Assembly: GCF_033115175.1 (NCBI RefSeq) | Contig: NC_084837.1 | Span: 91,074,499 to 91,138,498, forward strand | Reading direction: 5' to 3' | Origin: Lepus europaeus | Lineage: Eukaryota > Chordata > Mammalia > Lagomorpha > Leporidae | DNA length: 64,000 nucleotides | Shown here: positions 46,645 to 58,297 of the stretch, piece by piece | Layout: each line of letters begins with the position of its first letter | Numbering within the stretch: the first letter of the stretch is position 1 | Translations under genes and position numbers: made by a program | Notes under the pieces: model-generated | What the model saw: only the letters and a program-made list of their open reading frames with translations | Databases searched by the model: none | Told to the model about the DNA's origin: nothing

Positions 46645-48070
46645 GTGAGTGCGGGGCGGCCGGTCCACGCGGTCCCGGCGTCCCTTCCGGCGCGGCGGGC
46701 GGGCCCCGTGCTGGGCCGCGGGCGGGCGGGCGGGCGGGCGCCGGTGCTTGGAGGCATGGGGGGCGGCACGGGAGCCCTGCTCGGCGCCGCGGCCTGGCCG
46801 CGTGAGCCGGGAAGCCCTGGCAGAGCCCGGGCTCGGCGCGCGTCGCTTCGCTGGTGGCTGGCGCGAGTTGGAAGTGGGCGTCCCTGGGGGAGCGGGGAGT
46901 GGGGCTGTGCCCCCGGTGCCCCGCTAGCCGGCGCTCTGTCGGTTTCAGGAGGACAAGATCAACGCCCTCATTAAAGCAGCCGGCGTCAACGTGGAGCCCT
47001 TCTGGCCAGGCTTGTTCGCGAAGGTAAGGCCGACTGGACCAGGCCAGGAGCGCTTGTCCCTACGCCCCAGCCCCCTAAGTAAGCTCCGGCTGGTCAGACC
47101 CGGCTCTCCGTTCCTTCCCAGAAAGCGAGAGGAGCACTTGATTTCCCGGACTCCCGTGGGCGCTGGGCTTTGCCGGCCGCCCGTGTTCCGGGCCGATGGA
47201 GACGGGGCCCCTGGCCAGAGCTGGTGCAGGCCGCTGAAGGCTAATAATAGCCTCGGAGGGCTCTCGGCGGCCTGTGTGCTGGGGTTTCGCAAGAGTGACA
47301 GCATGCACCCGGGTCAGCTTTTAGTGAATCCCGCTTTGAAAATGGCCCAGACGGCCGGCAGTCTGAAATAGGGAATTCTGGGAAGCGCACGCCGGCCGCA
47401 GAGCGTGCCGGGAGGCCTTAGTTGCTTCAGGACGCCTGACTGCTGACAGGTTACTCGGGGCCGGTTGTCCCATGTGTAGGAGGAGAGGGGTTCTGGTAAC
47501 TGGTCCCTAGTGCCGCGCACGCGCAGTGCGAGCGCCGTGAGGGCTGGAAAGCTCAGTGGTTACTTGTGACAGCTTCAGTACAGCAGTGTGCCTCGTCCTG
47601 AATCTTAACCAACAAGAGAAGTCGGTGTTGGGACTGAAAGACAAGCTGTTTGATGCACTGGGCGGGTGTGGTTCCAGCCCGGAGGGGAGTCGAGGCTGCT
47701 CTTTCCTTTTCCTGAGTGCTGCTTAATGCTGGCTGTGTGTTTCAGGCGCTGGCCAATGTCAACATTGGGAGCCTCATCTGCAATGTAGGGGCCGGGGGCC
47801 CTGCTCCAGCCGCTGGCGCCGCCCCGGCAGGAGGCCCCGCACCTGCGGCTGCCGCCGCCCCAGGTAGGCAGCGGGTGTGCGGGGCGGGGAGGGGGGTTGA
47901 CAGGGGAGTTGGTGATGGGCGGGGTTGCCATGGGTGCTCAGCGGAGTCTGGGTCCGCAGCAGCGGGACTGACGCGGTGTCTCCTTTTCAGCTGAGGAGAA
48001 GAAGGTGGAAGCCAAGAAAGAAGAATCTGAGGAGTCTGATGACGACATGGGCTTCGGGCTTTTTGACTGA
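46573..48070 (+). CDS. RPLP1: RPLP1, large ribosomal subunit stalk protein P1
   Basis: Acidic phosphoprotein P1 of the 60S stalk. P1/P2 dimers bind P0 and recruit translational GTPases. Join 46573-46644, 46949-47023, 47746-47863, 47991-48070: 345 nt and 114 residues, the same length as human. The start MASVSELACIYSALILHDDE is the helical dimerisation domain. An Ala/Gly/Pro hinge (GAGGPAPAAGAAPAGGPAPA) follows, then a charged Glu/Lys stretch and the conserved tail ESDDDMGFGLFD that contacts elongation factors. All junctions are GT/AG. The introns are intact and the promoter is present, so this is the functional gene and not a processed copy. Confidence 0.98.
46721..46741 (+). repeat. GGGC tetranucleotide run in RPLP1 intron 1
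   Basis: Five tandem gggc units within the CpG island. Confidence 0.8.
46949..47023 (+). CDS. RPLP1: RPLP1 coding exon 2
   Basis: Acceptor tttcag, donor gtaagg. 25 codons: EDKINALIKAAGVNVEPFWP GLFAK. Confidence 0.97.
47746..47863 (+). CDS. RPLP1: RPLP1 coding exon 3, hinge
   Basis: Acceptor tttcag, donor gtaggc. Encodes ALANVNIGSLICNVGAGGPA and the Ala/Pro-rich hinge. Confidence 0.97.
47991..48070 (+). CDS. RPLP1: RPLP1 coding exon 4
   Basis: Acceptor ttttcag. Encodes AEEKKVEAKKEESEESDDDM GFGLFD, stop TGA at 48068-48070. Confidence 0.97.
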
Positions 48071-48084
48071 GCATTTCCTTGTTC

Positions 48085-48090
48085 AATAAA
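48085..48090 (+). terminator. RPLP1 polyadenylation signal AATAAA
   Basis: 15 bp after the stop, giving the very short 3' UTR typical of ribosomal-protein genes. A T/G-rich stretch follows at 48103-48115. Confidence 0.92.
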
Positions 48091-48699
48091 GAGCTCAACT
48101 CCTCCTGGGTGTGCTGGGCCTTGGGGACCGTGCGCACCATAGGTGACCTCCTGCGGCAGAGCGCCTGTGTCACTGGTGTCGCGGGGCTGTCACTGGCGCT
48201 CCGTGCTGGGGTCCTGCCACACCGCCGCCTCGGGGGCAGTCCTGGCCGAGAGCTTGCAGAGTGCGGCCGACGTGGGGTTCGGAAGTGAACCTGAGGGGCC
48301 CGGCTGCAGAAAGGGAGTGAGTCAGACCCAGCCTGTGTGAAGGACGGGGGTCGCTTAAAAGTTGTGAAGTGCCCGGGATCCCCAGGTCACCAGTGTAGGG
48401 GCCGTGGCCTTTTGGACTGCGGTGTCCTGTGCCTTCTGAAGCGGCTGTGCCCCCGCAGCGTGCGGGCCGTCTTAACAGACGCGGGTGTCCGGCGGTCCGC
48501 TCCTGAAGCAGGCGACGTGGTCAGGGAGGACAGCGGGGACTGTGCATCAGTCAGTGAATTAACGCCGCGGGAAGTAGAGGCTGGGTTTCCGGTGCGAGCC
48601 CGGCGTCCCTCGGGGACACGCCCACAGGGGGGGGTTCCACGCTATGCGTTGGCGTCCGGTGCTCCCTGTGTCTCATAGTTGGCCCTCAACCTTCACAGC

Positions 48700-49250
48700 T
48701 GCCGCTGGGGATTCCAGAAAGCCCCACCGACCACCCGTCTGGCTAGTCGCCCGCGCTCAAGCATGTATAGCCGGGCCCTGGCCAATCGGCGTCCGCGCCG
48801 GGCGGAAGAGGTGGGGCTAGGGGCCGAGCTGCTCCGGCTGCCGCTGGGGGCGCGCGCGGGCCGTCCGCTCTGCGCATGCCCGGGTGTAGCCCGCGCGTTG
48901 CGGTTTAGCGTGCGCGGTCGGTGGCGCCCTGGGGAAGAAGGCGGCTCTGCTCTGTGGGGGGCCGTTACCCCAAGCGAAGATGCCGCGTGCGTGCGGGCCC
49001 GCGCGTGGAGGGAGCTGGGCAGAACCGGGGACAGGGTGAGAACGACTGAGTCCTGTCACAGGGCCGGCTGTCCTGCCACTGCACGCAGGCATCTCCGTGG
49101 GAGTCCAGCCCGGAGATGCAGGCGCTCCGAGGGGCGGGCGGGGCACTGCCGCCGCTTGGGGCCGCTCTGCGGGGCTGCTGGGGACCGGCCCCGGACACAG
49201 GCCGTGCGCCCGGTGCGAGGGGAACAGGCGTCACAGGCTCAGGATCCAAG
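48700..49250. promoter_or_regulatory. Orphan CpG island downstream of RPLP1
   Basis: Very CpG-dense sequence 0.6-1.2 kb beyond the RPLP1 polyadenylation signal. It contains a CCAAT box (gccaatcggc, 48781-48790) and an NRF1-like tgcgcatgcc (48871-48880). No protein gene starts here that I can recognise. It could be the promoter of a non-coding RNA or an alternative regulatory island. The stop-free frame 48679-49347 is explained by GC content. Confidence 0.6.
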
Positions 49251-49395
49251 GCTGCCATTGTCTCAGCACGGGGAGGGACGCTTTTATCTTCCAGTGGACT
49301 GCCATATTCCTGCATTTTTACAACCCGCAAACAAGCATTACTTATAAATTAAAAACATCAGTTTTCACTTTTTTTTTTTTTTAAAGGGAAAGGGT

Positions 49396-49709
49396 GGGGC
49401 TGGCGCCCTGGCACAGCAGGTTAATCCTCCGCCTGCAGTGCTGGCATGCCATGTGGGCACTGGTGCTAGTCCGGGTTGCTCCACTTCCGTTCCAGCTTTA
49501 TGCTATGGCCCAAGTCCTTGGGCCCCTGTACCTATGTGGGAGACCTGGAAGAAGCTTCTGGCTCCTGGCTTCGCATCGGCCCAGCCTGGCCACTGCAGTC
49601 GTTTGAGGAGTGAACCAGCGGATGGAAGACCTCTCTGTCTCTCCCTCTCTCTGTAACTCTACCTCTCAAATAAATAAATAAATAAATAAAATCTTTTTTT
49701 AAAAAAAAG
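49396..49709 (+). mobile_element. C-repeat SINE
   Basis: Forward copy ggggctggcgccctggcaca with an aaataaataaataaat tail, just beyond the orphan CpG island. Confidence 0.92.
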
Positions 49710-49965
49710 GCGGGTGGGGGGCTTTCATATGGAAGAGAGGCTCAACTTCCAGACTCTGAGCAGTTTTGAGACAGTTTTAGCTCAAAATAAAAACAAGGAC
49801 AAGCTTTCCCAGGTGTTATGCCGCGGGCTGGGATAGGGCAGACAATTTATGCTTTGGGAGGAGGCGTGAGCAGGACGTCTCTGTGGGCTTCTGAACTCAG
49901 GTCCATTGCCACTGAGAAGGGCTGTGTGTCTCCAGCTGAGCCAGTTAACCTCTCTGTTCCACAGT

Positions 49966-50233
49966 TTTGTTTTTTGAAAGGGAGAGACAGAGAAAGATCA
50001 AGATTTTCCATCTGCTTGTTCACTCTCCAAATGGGCACAACAGCTGGAGCTGGGCCAGGCCTAGAACTCCATCTGGGTCTCCCACATGGGCGCAGGAGCC
50101 CAAAGCACTTGGGCCATCTTCCACTGCTTTCCCTGGGGAAAGTTCCCATGTTAGCAGGGAGCTGGACTGCAAGAGGAGCGCCAGTCGGGTGCTGACGTCA
50201 CAGGTGGCTTAACCCACTGTGCCACAAGCCGGT
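49966..50233 (-). mobile_element. C-repeat SINE, diverged
   Basis: Reverse copy: catctgcttgttcactctcc, gtctcccacatgggcgcagg, ending gtgccacaagccgg. Confidence 0.82.
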
Positions 50234-50249
50234 TTCCTGTGTGCCACGA

Positions 50250-50345
50250 TTTCGTGTTATGCGTGGTGGGGGTAATGAAGGCACCTCCCTCACAGAATTC
50301 TAGGATTAAATGAAATGGTGCATGTAAAACATTTAGCGTACTTCC
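50250..50345 (+). mobile_element. MIR 3' part
   Basis: ggtaatgaaggcacctccct, cacagaattctaggattaa, atgaaatggtgcatgtaaa: MIR tail signature. Confidence 0.45.
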
Positions 50346-51744
50346 GGTTTGAAACAAAAACTTTTTTTTTTTCCTGTGATGTTCAAAATGGGAATCAAAC
50401 AAATGGCCCCCACTGTTGGAGGGACTGTTTTATTTTTAGGCCTTTTAGATATTTTTGAGTGTGCTCAAGTATTGGGTTTTCAAGATGAATGGAATTAGTG
50501 GGTTGATAAAATTGCACGGCTCTTGTTTACAAGCTTTGCTCTGACAGGTGCTGGCTCGGTGCTGCCCCACAGTGGCCAATCCTAGGAATGGCCAGGTGGG
50601 TAGGACTGACACTGCACACCATTTTGTGCCTGGGCTGGCTGGGGTGTGTGAAGCCCACAGTCAGGGCTGTCCAGCTGAGCGAGTGATTCTGTAGCTTGGT
50701 GACGAAAGCCATGTTTGAGTACCTACCTGTGACCCCGCCAAGAGGAAACCAAGTGCCCTTCAGCGTGTTCCCGCCTCCCTCCTTGTTTACTTAGCACACT
50801 TGACTTTTCCTCCTCACACACTCGGGTTCATCTTTGTCCAGAAGCAAAGAGAGACGTCCTTGAGCCTCTGTGCTGTCTGGTGCGCCCTTGGCCTTCGCCC
50901 GAGGTTGTTGGAAGCAGCAGCCACGATGAAAACCACTTCTGCTTTGGCCGTAAAAACCTGTGGAGGCTGTTGCGTCGTGACTGTCTCCTCAGTAAGGTCG
51001 CGTGTGAGAAATTCTTGTAAAGTTCCGAGCCAGGAGGAAGTGGGCGTCTTTGGGGGGAATTGATGACCATCTTCCTTCCTTCCTGTTCCATGTGATTATT
51101 TTCATTGGCTATTTAGGGTTTCATTGTCACCATCTTCTATAACAAGAAGAGCCCTGCGACTTCTCACTCTCTCCTGTAGTAAGAAACTCAGTGCCATGCA
51201 GCCTGCCCCATCTCAGCAATGAACTTGGCCCCAGTGGATAATGCATTTGCTTCTTCCTCCTTTTCTTGGTACTGGATTAACCCCCCCCCCCCAATGGTGT
51301 GGCTCTGTATTTTGGTTATGTGCTCATGTCCTTTTGAGAAAGAGGAAAGGAATCTGTAAATTAAATGAGAAGTGAGTATATTTGAAGGTTTCCTTTGTGG
51401 CGAGAACTTACTTGAGATGGTTGGAAGTCAGTGGTTGTACTTGGATTTGAGACTAACACGTTTATGGTTCAGAGGTTTCAGGCCGTGGTGTTTCTTTACC
51501 TGGGAAAATGAGAACCTCCTGTAAACAAGGCCGTCAAGGAAGTTGTGAGCTGTGGTTAAAAGATCAGGAGCCGTTCTGCCTGTTTTCGTATCCATCAAGG
51601 GTGAATCCACGTGAACAGTTGAGACACTCCGAGTTGGTGGCCTAGTTGGACCAATGGTATGTTCCCACCCTTGTGACTGTGGACAAGGCACAGCAGGGCC
51701 CCCTTTCCCTCTTGTGTTTAAATACAAAAAGTGTCCTGGAGGGG
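50346..51744. other. Intergenic, nothing recognised
   Basis: No SINE, no coding signal; one C-run near 51281-51291. Confidence 0.6.
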
Positions 51745-52112
51745 GAGGTGTTGAGCCTGGCAGGTAAGGTGCACATATCCTGCATTGTGGTGCCTGGGTT
51801 CCATACTCAGCTATGTATCATTATCTTAACGGGCTGCGTAGGGTTTTGTGTTTACTCCCCCATTTATGCTAATGAGAGTCCTGTGAGTCCTTACCCCGTG
51901 CCTGAAGCTGCCTGCTAATGCAGTCCCTGGGAGGCAGCCGTGATGGCTCAAGGCCTCGGGTCTCTGCTTCCCACATGGGAGACCTGGATGGAGCTCCCAG
52001 CTCCTGGCTTTGGCCTGGTCCAGGCCCAGCCCCAGCTGTTTTGGGCGTCTGGGGAGTAAACCTATGAATGGAACCCTTTCTCTTTCTTTCAAATAAATTA
52101 ATATATTTTTTT
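51745..52112 (+). mobile_element. Old C-repeat-like SINE with internal extra sequence
   Basis: Head-like ttgagcctggcaggtaaggt, body tcccacatgggagacctgga, tail tttcaaataaatta. About 90 bp in the middle (51826-51910) does not fit the family. Confidence 0.6.
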
Positions 52113-54756
52113 CCCCTTGGGAGGTTGAGATGTCATTTTCGTAACAGCTCAGGGCAGTAAGATCGGTTCCCAGGTCCCTCTTTCAGACTCTGGGTTTTCC
52201 CTTCTTATCGAGATGGATGGCTCCTGGAAAGGCTGAGGCTGCTGGGGCAGGGGCCCTGGTCCTGCCTCAGTGAGCTGTGTGGCACTGGACAAGCCCCTGG
52301 CCTTCTCTGGCCCCTCAGTGTGAAGGGCCCTCAAGGGTACCAATCCCAGCCACCCTGCGGCCTGTGCGGGAGGAGTCACCCTCCCGCCTGCAGGGCCCTC
52401 AGCTCTCTGCTCTGTTTACTTTCCAGGAAAGCCTCCCTCCTGTTTACTCAGTGAAGATTCTTCTAAGACAGGCTAAGCACACGGTTTACTCTGCTAACAA
52501 GCCTTGGCATTTATGGCGAGGGCCTGTGTTGACTTATTCTTGATTCTCCATTGACATTCACTGGGCAACGCTAAGGCAAACACAAGGAGCTGTCTGGGAG
52601 TGATGAGATGTGGGAGAGGCCAGGAAGGCAGCCGGAAGGGCCCTTCTCTGTGTCTTGGTGAGAGTGGGCCCAAAGTTAAAAATAGCAACAACACCCTGCA
52701 GGGCAGGAGAGTCTGAGCCTCTCCTTTGAGTCTGCAGATTCAGTATCCGGACACTTTGCTAAAGATCTCTCAGAAGCTCCCTGTGTGCATTTTGGACAAG
52801 CCCATGTGTGAGCCAGCCTCACTGTGGGCACCGGGGCTCAGTGGCAAGGCTCCCTGGGCCGGCTTCCAGGACGGCCCCTTCCTCCCTCAGGCTCTGTGTC
52901 TTCAGCTGTAAGGTGAGGGGAAGTTGTCTACACTGGGGCCACAGGGCCTGAAGGTTGCTCACAAAGGCAGGAGGCAGGCAACCGGTGGCTCACAGCACCT
53001 CGTTTCTGGAGATCGATCTGCTTGCAGGGCCCAGCCCTGGCGTCTGACCCCAGCATTGCGGCCGCCACATGCTATCCCCCGCCTCTGCCTCCCGCCAGCC
53101 TCCTGTCTCCATCCAAGCCTGTGACCACACTGTCCACCGCGACCACATTTGCAGAGGAAGCATCTCTGCAGGTGTGGGCACTGTGGGTTTGGCTTGGCTT
53201 TGTTGCCTGGAGACCGCTGACATCCGGAGCCGCTGGGTCGCCTTCTCTGCGTAATGAAAAATTGATCACTGTTTCCTCGGTCAACAGCCTCACAGCTGCT
53301 TCACCTTGGGGGGCAGTGGGTGGGCGGGGCTTGCTCCTTGCCCTGTAGCAGCTGTCGGCTTTCTGTCAGGCCTCCTGGGTTGGCTGCTTGTGGAGGCCGG
53401 CTGCAGGCATGCCTCTCTCTCCTATCTCCTTTAATCGCAGTGAACGCCTTCGCCCAGCCCATCAGGGCACCGTGCCCCTCTGAGGCAGCACCTCTGCCCA
53501 CCCCGCCAGGGCGTCTTCTCTGGCCTCTCCATCCCCGGCTGGCTCCTCTTTGTCTCCAGAACATTGCTACGCACAGCGCCCAGCTCCGTCCCCTTCCGTT
53601 TCTCCTGCTTCTCCGCTTGGCTGTGGTTCGGCCTGGCTGCTCTTCTTGAGGGCAGGTGGTGGATCTGCCCTGAGAAACTCAGCATTCGATTTAGAAGGGA
53701 CCCCAGAGAGCCCTCAGCCCTCCTCATTTTTCACATCTGTGGAAAGTTCAGAGTAGGCCGGTGACATGGCCGTGGCCACACTGCTGAGTGGTGACAGAGC
53801 TTGGCATTTTGGCTTCCAACGTCTAGTGGCCATGAAGGTTGTCAGTTTGGTGCCTCCTTGGAAGTCCATGGGATAGTGTGAGGGTCAGGGGTGTCATCAC
53901 CCTGGGGATACCCCTGGGCACCCAGCAAGGGGGACAGAGATGAGTCCGAATTGAAGGATGGCTGGGTCTCTCTGCCATGGAGCGACGTGGCATGGTCACT
54001 CATGAGAAGAGCTTCCAGGAGTGATGTGGACTGGCTATGGAGGAAACGTGACCATGCCCACCAGCTCTGGCTCCAGCTCCACGTCTGGAGTATGTGTGTG
54101 CCCCCCTCCTGAAGGTGAAGTGGTGTGTGGGCCCCTGCGACTGTGCTTGGGAGAGCAAAGGGCCCGATGTGTGTGTGTGAGTGGTCCCTCAGCCTCAGGC
54201 CGCCAGGTTCCCCTCCCGCAGCCTTCCTGTCGCCTTGCAGGTGCTCACGGGGAGCCATGCTGGGGCCACAGGGACTTGGCTTCTGGGGCTTCCCTGGGCT
54301 CTTGCTCTCATTGGTCTTGCTGGCTCCAGGCCCGCCCTGCTGTGGAAGCTGATCCTACACCTTGCTGCAGGGCCCCAGGGTCAGCCGCCACAGATCAGGC
54401 CTCAGAGCCTCTGATTCTCGTACTCAGAAACTTCTTGAGTTGCCTAGTCTGGGGTCTCAGGCTAGCTCAAGATCTACAGTTGTTTGTTGGGTCTGCATCC
54501 TTAGTGTCCCGGGGTGGGGTTGGGGTGTTGCCCCCGAGGAGACAGTGCTGTCGCTGACAGGGTTTGCAGTTGCCAGTGCGTGGTGAGGCAAAGACAGACT
54601 GGCTTCTACTTGGTTTTATTACTCACATTCCGCTCTGCACTCTCAGCGCCTGACCCTGGGGCATGGAACCACACCGCTCCCGCTGCCCCGGGCGCTCCTC
54701 TGGTATGGACAGAGGCTTTTATTGATTGATATTTTTTAAATAATTTTTCTTTTTTT
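52113..54756. other. Intergenic, GC-rich, nothing recognised
   Basis: 2.6 kb without C-repeats. Weak MIR-like pieces near 52260-52320 and 53690-53790. Short open frames look like composition effects. Confidence 0.6.
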
Positions 54757-55690
54757 TAAGAACAGTTTCAGATTCACAGCAAAATGGAACTGAAGGTACA
54801 GCAATCTCCCACGTACCCCGACCCCTGCGTGGGAACAGCCTCCCAGCATGAGCATTTGGTGTAGCAGGTAGGGCGCCGCTTGGGCTACCTGTGTCCCATA
54901 CTGGACTGCCTGGCTGGAGCCCCAGCTCTGCTTCTGGTCCAGCTTCCTGCTGGCACACGTTCTGAGAGGCAGCTGGTGATGGCGCAAGTGCTTGGATCCC
55001 TGCTGCCCACATGGGAGACCTGGATGGAGTTCCTGGCTCCTGGCTTCGGCCTGGCCCAGCCCTGGCTGTTAGGAAAGTTGAGGAGTGAACCAGCAGATAG
55101 AAGATTGATCTCTCTCTCTCTTTCTCCTGCTCCCTTTCTCTCTCTCTCTCTGTCATTCTCTGGCTTTCAAAAAAGTCCAGCCCAGAGTACATGTACTCCA
55201 GTTGATGATCCTGCCATTACCCCAAGTCCAGAGCTTCCTGTAGGGCCCAGTCTTGGTGTTGTCTGCTCTGTGGGTTGGAAGATGACTAAGATTCCTGTAC
55301 TGTTGTAGCGCACTGTCCTGCACATCCCGTGTCCCCTGCCTCCTCATCTCGTACAACTGGTGCCCACTAACTTGCCGTCTGTGTAGTTAGGCCTCTCCCA
55401 GGATGCCGTAATGTTGGAATGACAGCGTGCAGCAATGTGCGTGTTGGGTTCCCCTGCGCTTCCTCCTGGCTTGGTAGCACAGTTCTTCCTGGCCCCATGG
55501 GACATCCCATGGCCTGGGTGTGCCACAGTGTGGCTCCCCGTGCGTCTCATGAGAGACATTACAGCTGGCACTGAGAATGGGCACTTGAGTGCAGGCTTCG
55601 AGCGGGTGCACATTTTCAACTCCATTGGGTACATACCAAGGAGCACCATGTCCAGAATTTTCTGGGTTTCTCTTTGAAAGTTGAGAGGTC
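54757..55690 (-). mobile_element. Ancient L1 3'-region remnant interrupted by a SINE
   Basis: cagtttcagattcacagcaa, aactgaaggtacagcaatct; after the SINE ccccaagtccagagcttcct, cttggtgttgtctgctctgt and tttcaactccattgggtaca with taccaaggagcacc. These follow the order of mammalian L1 3' sequence on the reverse strand. Confidence 0.65.
54852..55174 (+). mobile_element. C-repeat SINE
   Basis: Forward copy interrupting an L1 remnant; body gcttggatccctgctgccca, CT-run end. Confidence 0.85.
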
Positions 55691-55769
55691 TGGTGGGCGT
55701 GTGCCTAAGGGTGTTGCTGGCCACTGTCACCACTGTCCCTTTGGGCCAGGCACCTGCTACTTCTCCAAC

Positions 55770-55800
55770 TACACACACACACACACACATGTGCACACAC
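55770..55800 (+). repeat. CA microsatellite
   Basis: About 10 CA units then atgtgcacacac. Confidence 0.9.
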
Positions 55801-55821
55801 CCCCGCCATGGGCTTCTTCCT

Positions 55822-55838
55822 GCCTCTAGATGGCACCG
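55822..55838 (+). promoter_or_regulatory. CTCF-type motif (forward)
   Basis: gcctctagatggcaccg, one mismatch to the CTCF core. Intergenic. Confidence 0.45.
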
Positions 55839-56174
55839 GGCTTCTCGGGTGGAAGGCCTAGAGCATTCTCTGGCCACTCCTGGATTTGGTAGTTGTGATT
55901 TAGTTGTGATTTAGTTGTGGAGCTCTGAGTTGCAGCACCTGAGGCCTGGCTTGGACGTGCGTGCACATTGATGATGCAGCTCGTGAGCGAGCCCAGCTAC
56001 CCCCGGGCATCCGGCTCTCAGTGCCCCAAGGAGGGAGTGACTGAGTGGTTGTGTGCTGCAGCTGAGGGCTGGAGGTGGGGTGGCCCGCTAGGTGGATCAG
56101 GCGGCAGGGTGGGAGGGGAAAGTCCCAAGGTGAGGGGGATCTTGTTTTCTTAATGCCCCTCCCCCCAGGGAAGT

Positions 56175-56260
56175 TATAATTCCACTTCCTGCGCAACTGT
56201 GACATCAGAGTTGTCCTATGCTCTAGGACAGGGATATAAATGGAGAGAGGGTCACCCACA
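56175..56260 (+). promoter_or_regulatory. Promoter-like cluster (ETS, CRE/AP-1-like, TATA)
   Basis: cacttcctg, tgacatcag and gatataaatgg occur in order within about 60 bp. No coding exon can be linked to it. Weak evidence only. Confidence 0.25.
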
Positions 56261-56834
56261 GGAGCATGGTTTGGTGCTCAAGCTGGGGTGCTCCATCCTC
56301 GGCCAGGGTCAGGTTCTGGTCCTCCCCTGCTTCTAGGCTCATCAGAGAAAGGACCTGCATTGGCCTTCTCATCGCCAACACTGAGAAAGTGAGCCAGCTC
56401 CATCACCCCATGCTGCAGCCTATGACATCACATGGTAACAACGTGTCAGTTACTAGTGATACCTATCAAAACAAAACCAACCAATGGCAACTTGGCCCTT
56501 CCTCCGCAGGGCTTGGGGAGAACTCCTGAACCTGGCCCTGCTAAGGGCAGGCCCTGCACAGGCTGGGTCAGTGAAGTTCTCCTTTGGGACAGAGGAGGGC
56601 GACAGAGACACAAGGTGGGTTCCTCCATCTCCAGGCCTTCTCCACTTTCTCCTGGATGTTGGGGCCACAGGGAGAGAGGCAGGCTTTCTCCTTCTCCCTA
56701 ATTGACCTTGCTCAGGGCACTGTCACCAGAGAGCATCCCGAGGGTGCCGGCCACAGGGAGCAGACAGGAAACTCAGGAGCCCTGCCAGAATGCTACACCT
56801 GGGGAGGCTTGGAGCTGGTGTTCAGCCGTGGGCT

Positions 56835-57015
56835 CTGAGTCAGGCTGTCTGGATTCAAAGCCTGGCTCCTTGCTGAGTTGCTGTGAGACCTTGGAAAAGC
56901 CAGTAACTCAGAAGTCCAGTTTCTCAGCAGTAAGGGGGACTTGTTAATGGTGATTGGGGGATTAAAGGAGAGAATCCATACAGAGTATTTTGTACTGTGC
57001 CTGGTCCACACAGAC
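56835..57015 (+). mobile_element. MIR element
   Basis: ctggattcaaagcctggctc, gttgctgtgagaccttgga, aactcagaagtccagtttctc and a tgtgcctggtcc tail match MIR in order. Confidence 0.6.
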
Positions 57016-57324
57016 ACAGTACACAGACACTATGGCTTGCCTTCTCTCAGCCTCTGAGGGTGGAATCCGTCACTCTTTCCATGTGGGCACTTCCCCGAGG
57101 GCAGCCAGTTCCAGCCGCCACTCTGCTGTGGACCCTGCAGCAGGGGAAGACTTGGATCCAGGAAGTCTGCTGAGATGGATTCAAACCCCCAAAACTTTCT
57201 GTGGTCCTAGTTTTCTAAGGACTTATTCCCAATTCTCCTAATGTCTTCTTCCTGCACACCTGCACAGCCCTGCACACTCTGTCCATTTCATGGCACTCCA
57301 GGGCCTGGCAGACCAGCTCGCCAC

Positions 57325-57480
57325 CGGAAGTCGCTGTGCACTGCGGGGACTTTGGGCAAGCTGCTTCACTCCTCCGGGCCTCAGTCTCCTTGTTCCACCT
57401 CCCGAGTCATTATGATAGTGCAGGTGAATTCTGGGTGCTTGCCCCTGAGCAAGCGCTCAGCACACAGCAGCAGCTGCTTC
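57325..57480 (+). mobile_element. MIR fragment
   Basis: ggactttgggcaagctgctt and cgggcctcagtctccttgtt match the MIR core; ends in agcgctcagcacac. Confidence 0.5.
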
Positions 57481-57639
57481 ACTGGTGCCACCTGCCAAAG
57501 GGCAGGCCCCACGCAGGTGAAGGGCTGCAAGATGTTCGTGGACCATGGGATTAAAAGGTAAGTTTACTTTGGTGTAAACAAATTGAAATGCATAGTTTAT
57601 TCAAATTTCAGGAACTCTTTAAAAAGCAGGTTTTACTTG

Positions 57640-57885
57640 TTTAGTTTGTTTGAAATGCAGAGAGACAGAGAGGTCCCGTGTGCTGATTCACTCCCCAGAT
57701 GTCTACAATAGCCCGGGTTGGGCCTGGCTGAAGCTGGGGGCTGGGACTCAATCCAAGTGTCCCACTCGGGTGGCAGGGACCCAGTTATTTGTGCCATCAC
57801 CAGCGGCCTCCCAAGGTGTGCACTGGCAGGAAGCTGCAGTCAGAAGTGGAGCTAGGAATCTAACCCAGGAATCCAATATGGAATG
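57640..57885 (-). mobile_element. Old C-repeat SINE fragment
   Basis: Reverse copy: gtttgaaatgcagagagaca, ctgattcactccccagatg, diverged head. Confidence 0.65.
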
Positions 57886-57955
57886 TCGTGTCCCTTTGTA
57901 TGCATAGGTTTCAGTTTTGGTTTTTGTTTTTTACACCAAAACAAAAGCCTATCTT

Positions 57956-58297
57956 TTTTTTTTTTTTTTTGACAGGCAGAGTGGACAGTGAGAGAGAGAC
58001 AGAGAGAAAGGTCTTCCTTTTGCCGTTGGTTCACCCTCCAATGGCCGCCGCGGTAGGCGCGCTGCGGCCGGCGCACCGCGCTGATCTGAAACCAGGAGGC
58101 AGGTGCTTCTCCTGGTCTCCCATGGGGTGCAGGGCCCAAGGATTTGGGCCATCCTCCACTGCACTCCCTGGCCACAGCAGAGAGCTGGCCTGGAAGAGGG
58201 GCAACCGGGACAGAATCCGGCGCCCCGACCGGGACTAGAACCTGGTGTGCCGGCGCCGCAAGGCGGAGGATTAGCCTGTTGAGCCACGGCGCCGGCC
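57956..58297 (-). mobile_element. C-repeat SINE, younger subfamily
   Basis: Reverse copy with T-run, little diverged from the 44144 and 61505 copies. Target duplication aaaagcctatctt / aaaagcttatctt. Confidence 0.95.

Noticed and set aside
47864-47990. Box C/D snoRNA in RPLP1 intron 3
   Set aside because: ggtgatggg and gactgac only partly resemble C and D boxes, and there is no terminal stem.
48679-49347. 222-codon forward frame after RPLP1
   Set aside because: Lies in a CpG island, has no family resemblance, and is Arg/Gly/Pro-rich as expected from GC content.
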